NCBI GenBank assembly: GCA_903873905.1 | Contig: CAIQQJ010000036.1 | Coordinates: 1 to 46,426 of the forward strand | Source: an uncultured Flavobacteriales bacterium | Lineage (GTDB): Bacteria; Bacteroidota; Bacteroidia; Palsa-965 | Reading direction: 5' to 3' | DNA: 46,426 bases | Part shown: positions 43,719-46,426 of the stretch, one piece after another | Numbering within the stretch: the first letter of the stretch is position 1 | Layout of the letters: the number at the start of each line of letters is the position of its first letter | Notes under the pieces: generated by a model | Database searches by the model: none | What the model was told of the DNA's origin: nothing | Seen by the model: only the letters and a program-made list of their open reading frames with translations | Position numbers and translations under genes: made by a program

Positions 43719-44234
43719 ATGAATCTCCAGAATCTTCTAAGTGACAAAGGCAAAAAGCCAAAAGAAAAAACGGAAACCATCAGCAAATGGTTGCTCAATG
43801 ATAAGTTGAGAGTAGATGAACTGATTGGATTTGCTGGCACATCAAATGATCCAATAAAAGCGACATGCATTGAAGCCATTGAATTTGCGACAAAACAAAA
43901 CCCTTCCATTGCTGATGAAAGCGTTCTCGATTTTGTCAGTCAAACGCTGTCCGAAAAAGCACCAAGAATAAAATGGGAATCTGCAAAAGTGATCGGAAAC
44001 ATCGCGCATCTTTTCCCAGAAGATCTCGACAAGGCAATCAAAAATCTTTTGACAAACACTTCCTATGATGGAACTGTGGTCAGATGGGCTGCTGCATTTG
44101 CACTGGGAGAAATCCTGAAATTGAAAACCAAACACAATAAAAAACTGCTGCCTGCAATTGAAACGATCATTTTAAAAGAAGAAAAAAATAGTATCAAGAA
44201 AATTTACTTGAGTGCAATCAAAAAATCAGTTTAA
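43719..44234 (+). CDS. HEAT-repeat-like helical protein (171 aa)
   Basis: Soluble helical protein. Repeated pairs of helices with patterns such as RIKWESAKVIGNIAHLFPED and VVRWAAAFALGEILKL are typical of HEAT/armadillo repeats used for protein-protein contacts. No enzymatic motif, signal peptide or membrane helix. Function is unknown. It is convergent with the thioredoxin-like gene, 14 bases apart. Confidence 0.75.
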   Translation: MNLQNLLSDKGKKPKEKTETISKWLLNDKLRVDELIGFAGTSNDPIKATCIEAIEFATKQNPSIADESVLDFVSQTLSEKAPRIKWESAKVIGNIAHLFPEDLDKAIKNLLTNTSYDGTVVRWAAAFALGEILKLKTKHNKKLLPAIETIILKEEKNSIKKIYLSAIKKSV

Positions 44235-44248
44235 TGGAATCCAATTTT

Positions 44249-44905
44249 CTATTTATCATTAGGTAGACCAGGATTTACTAACTGATTAGAACTTGGTGCT
44301 AACCTCTTAATCGAACAACCACTAGAAACTGTTGTCTTCACAGCAATTTCTTTCCCATTAGACATTGCAGTCATTGCATCCAACAAATAATGTGCTTTAA
44401 CGGATTTTTCTTCCTTAGGACTATCATCGATCGCTCCACGATAAACCAACTTTCCATCTTTATCAAACAGGAAATTTTCAGGCGTGCGAGTTGCACCAAA
44501 TGCATTCGCCAAATCAGAATTTACATCCACCAAATAGGGAGCAAGAAATTTCTTCGCAATTCCATATTTTTTCATCGCTTCTTTTGAGTCGTCCGCATCC
44601 CGTTTTGCTTCATTTGAATTGATGATGACTACTCCAATTTTCATTCGCTGCGCATCAAGTTGAATACTACGTATGCGTGATTCATTCGCAATAACGTATG
44701 GGCAGGTGTTGCAGGAAAATATTACCAAGGTTCCTAATTCACCTTTTTTATCGTTGATGGAAAATTCTTTTCCAGAAAGCACATCATATAATTTCACATC
44801 TGCTTTTGGAAGATCGGTTCCAATATCTATAGGCTTAATTTCTTCCGATTGAAATGTAAATCCGAAAAACATTGCAACTATTGGAAATAAAAATAATTTT
44901 TTCAT
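44249..44905 (-). CDS. exported thioredoxin-like (AhpC/TSA-type) protein
   Basis: 218 aa with an N-terminal hydrophobic signal (LFLFPIVAMFFGFTF). The redoxin fold follows: DVLSGKEFSINDKKGELGTL, then VIFSCNTCPYV with C65-x2-C68, VVIINSNEAKRDADDS, VDVNSDLANAFGATRTPENF (cis-Pro loop TRTPE) and LFDKDGKLVYRGAIDD. The CNTC pair is of the family in which a redox-active Cys pair is followed by Pro-Tyr. Probably periplasmic thiol-disulfide or peroxide chemistry; partner unknown. Confidence 0.88.
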   Translation of the reverse strand: MKKLFLFPIVAMFFGFTFQSEEIKPIDIGTDLPKADVKLYDVLSGKEFSINDKKGELGTLVIFSCNTCPYVIANESRIRSIQLDAQRMKIGVVIINSNEAKRDADDSKEAMKKYGIAKKFLAPYLVDVNSDLANAFGATRTPENFLFDKDGKLVYRGAIDDSPKEEKSVKAHYLLDAMTAMSNGKEIAVKTTVSSGCSIKRLAPSSNQLVNPGLPNDK

Positions 44906-44921
44906 GTTTTAATATTTTTCT

Positions 44922-44929
44922 TAAAGATA
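44922..44929 (-). promoter_or_regulatory. -7 box of the thioredoxin-like gene
   Basis: TATCTTTA on the minus strand, 17 bases before the ATG at 44905, one base off TAnnTTTG. Confidence 0.4.
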
Positions 44930-44987
44930 TGACATTTTCATTGAGGAATCATGCCATTGAAAGCGTGTTTTTCACCTCCAATAAATT

Positions 44988-46325
44988 TCAATTGATTCTT
45001 TCCCGATACAAATATTTTTTCTGAATCGATTCTGTTGGACGGAAAATATAATATACATTTCCACTTCTAATGCGAATATGCTTCGGATATTGATTCTCGA
45101 TTTTATAGGTTCCAGTAATTTTTCCTGTTTTAATATCAATACGTTTCAAATAATAAAATCCTCCTTTTACAAATCGCGCATAAATTTCTCCTGTCACTTC
45201 ATCCTGATGCAATTGATGATTCCATTCTTTCCAATTGGCAGGATGGTGATAATCAATTTTTGAAGCGTGTATTTGTTTTCCTCCTTTATCATAAAGAAAA
45301 AGTGAATCGGAATAATGATCGAAAACACAAATGGTATCCTGCACAACAAACATTGGTGCATATAATGGTGTGTAATAAATTGAATTCGGAAAACCTGTCA
45401 TCGTTGCTGCAATAATGCGTTTATCAATTCCTGTATACGCTTCCATCTTACGCGCGTATAAACGATCTTTGGGTTTGAGGTAATCAAATTCCCAATTGTA
45501 TTGCGCCAACAAATCCTTATCAACAATCGTTCTCACTTTTTTTATTACCGTATCAGCAGGATTGTAAGTGAAATAGGAAAACTCAGGATAATCCCGATTG
45601 TAATTTGAAAAAAGAATCTTCCCTCCTATCGTATCCACACAAGGTAACATTCTATCACAAAAATCACGATAAGGCAATGCCATTAAGGCAATATGTTTGT
45701 CAGGAAAAACATGAACGCGGAATGCAGAATCCTTACACATCACATTAATATGTCCTTGATAATCCTTAAACAATTCAATCGCCTCAATGGGAATATCCGT
45801 TTTGCTGATAATGTTTTGTTCTCTATCCACCAACATCACTTGTGCTGACTTCAAATTCTTTTCAAATGTGAGTAGAACAAATTGACCTGAATCGTAAAAA
45901 ATATAATCTTCAATGAAAAAATGCCAATTCCCTATCACTGTATCCGGCCCTTGATGGGCTGAAATATCTGTGGGCTTCAACTCAATCATTTCGGCAGGCA
46001 TCACAATATTCAAATTCAAAGTGTCTCCTATTGCCCTTTTCAAAACTTGAGCAGTGATCGTCCGTGAAACGGTTTTATGTCCGAGAATTCTGAATTCCAA
46101 AACAGAACCTATTTTTCTGTCAATGAGAATTGCGTAATTCCCGTTTTTATCTGAACGACTTTGTCTTGATGGATCTTTACAAATCACAATCACTCCTTCC
46201 AATGAAGAACTGTCTTTGGAGGAAATGATTTTCCCTAGCACAAGCAAACGCGATTCCTGTGCGGAAAGCATGGAACTTAACATCGTCGCCATAAAAGCGA
46301 GCATAAAAAATCTGCTCTTCAACAT
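44988..46325 (-). CDS. exported protein with carboxypeptidase-regulatory-like domain and beta-propeller-like region (445 aa)
   Basis: A signal peptide covers residues 1-22 (MLKSRFFMLAFMATMLSSML ...). Residues about 27-100 are a carboxypeptidase D regulatory-like domain: VLGKIISSKDSSSLEGVIVI, SDKNGNYAILI, VLEFRILGHKTVSR. The remaining ~340 residues show repeated strand patterns (VMLVDREQNIISKTDIPIEA, NVMCKDSAFRVHVFPDK, CVFDHYSDSLFLYDKGGK) that suggest a beta-propeller; no enzyme motif is visible. No T9SS sorting domain is present, so it is probably periplasmic or outer-membrane associated. Function is unknown. Confidence 0.8.
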   Translation of the reverse strand: MLKSRFFMLAFMATMLSSMLSAQESRLLVLGKIISSKDSSSLEGVIVICKDPSRQSRSDKNGNYAILIDRKIGSVLEFRILGHKTVSRTITAQVLKRAIGDTLNLNIVMPAEMIELKPTDISAHQGPDTVIGNWHFFIEDYIFYDSGQFVLLTFEKNLKSAQVMLVDREQNIISKTDIPIEAIELFKDYQGHINVMCKDSAFRVHVFPDKHIALMALPYRDFCDRMLPCVDTIGGKILFSNYNRDYPEFSYFTYNPADTVIKKVRTIVDKDLLAQYNWEFDYLKPKDRLYARKMEAYTGIDKRIIAATMTGFPNSIYYTPLYAPMFVVQDTICVFDHYSDSLFLYDKGGKQIHASKIDYHHPANWKEWNHQLHQDEVTGEIYARFVKGGFYYLKRIDIKTGKITGTYKIENQYPKHIRIRSGNVYYIFRPTESIQKKYLYRERIN

Positions 46326-46398
46326 AACCTGCGATTTGATTTATGACGTTTGAGTATTACAAAATGCATAAAAAAATCAAACTGATAAATAAGATTTT

Positions 46399-46426
46399 GG
46401 TATCTGGTATCAAGTAGCTGGTATCA
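46399..46426. repeat. tandem heptamer array at the window end (site E)
   Basis: Four exact 7-base words GGTATCT, GGTATCA, AGTAGCT, GGTATCA, cut off by the window edge. Same type as sites A and B. It lies upstream of the 445-aa gene. Confidence 0.85.

Overview
The window is a chromosomal segment of an AT-rich Bacteroidota (Bacteroidetes) bacterium. Four things point to this. Several large secreted proteins carry type IX secretion (T9SS) C-terminal domains. The -7 promoter boxes fit the Bacteroidota pattern TAnnTTTG, for example TATCTTTG. Most genes lack a Shine-Dalgarno sequence. A four-helix-bundle (S23/IVP-type) gene is present. The species cannot be named from the sequence. No phage, CRISPR array, transposase or rRNA was found.

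Layout. 1-4000 (minus): 5' end of guaB and a 1106-aa gliding-motility/T9SS surface protein. 4235-11633 (minus): a ferredoxin-reduction block with a HEPN-like small protein, pyruvate:ferredoxin oxidoreductase (nifJ), 2-oxoacid:ferredoxin oxidoreductase beta and alpha (korB, korA) and an Alvin-type 2[4Fe-4S] ferredoxin. 11789-21976 (plus), divergent from that block: an 11-gene complex I operon nuoABCDHIJKLMN that has no nuoE, nuoF or nuoG, plus one uncharacterised gene. 22140-22323: tRNA-Lys and tRNA-Asp. 22402-25986 (plus): a hypothetical gene, aroK, an acyl-CoA carboxylase beta subunit and a class III PPK2. 26190-28566 (minus): a broken T9SS gene and a secreted phospholipase D-like protein. 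28983-35670 (plus): thrS, infC, rpmI, rplT, with a 968-aa secreted tandem-repeat protein lying between infC and rpmI. 35799-43636: thioesterase, fabI, recN, sucD, recR, the four-helix-bundle gene and a glycosyltransferase fusion. 43719-46325: HEAT-repeat, thioredoxin-like and carboxypeptidase-regulatory/propeller proteins.

How the genes fit together. Two ferredoxin-reducing 2-oxoacid oxidoreductases and a low-potential-type ferredoxin sit head to head with a complex I that lacks its NADH-oxidising module. The simplest reading (inference) is that pyruvate and 2-oxoglutarate oxidation feed electrons through ferredoxin into a proton-pumping ferredoxin:quinone oxidoreductase. The orphan sucD would belong to the same carbon flow, since KorAB makes succinyl-CoA.

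The least explained structure is a set of intergenic arrays of 7-bp or 8-bp words. They are often followed by an inverted array of the same words, so that they can fold into long hairpins. Sites are at 601-676, 30945-31023, 34810-34926, weakly 37228-37312, 41009-41088 with 41626-41665, and 46399-46426 (cut by the window end). In one case the two inverted arms flank the four-helix-bundle gene, giving a mobile-element-like or IVS-like unit. Other points of note are an apparent AUC start codon for infC behind a strong Shine-Dalgarno, three stacked palindromes upstream of recR, near-leaderless promoters, and a glycosyltransferase fused to what looks like a catalytically stripped sugar-phosphate transferase. 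All functional assignments rest on motif recognition by eye; no database search was run.
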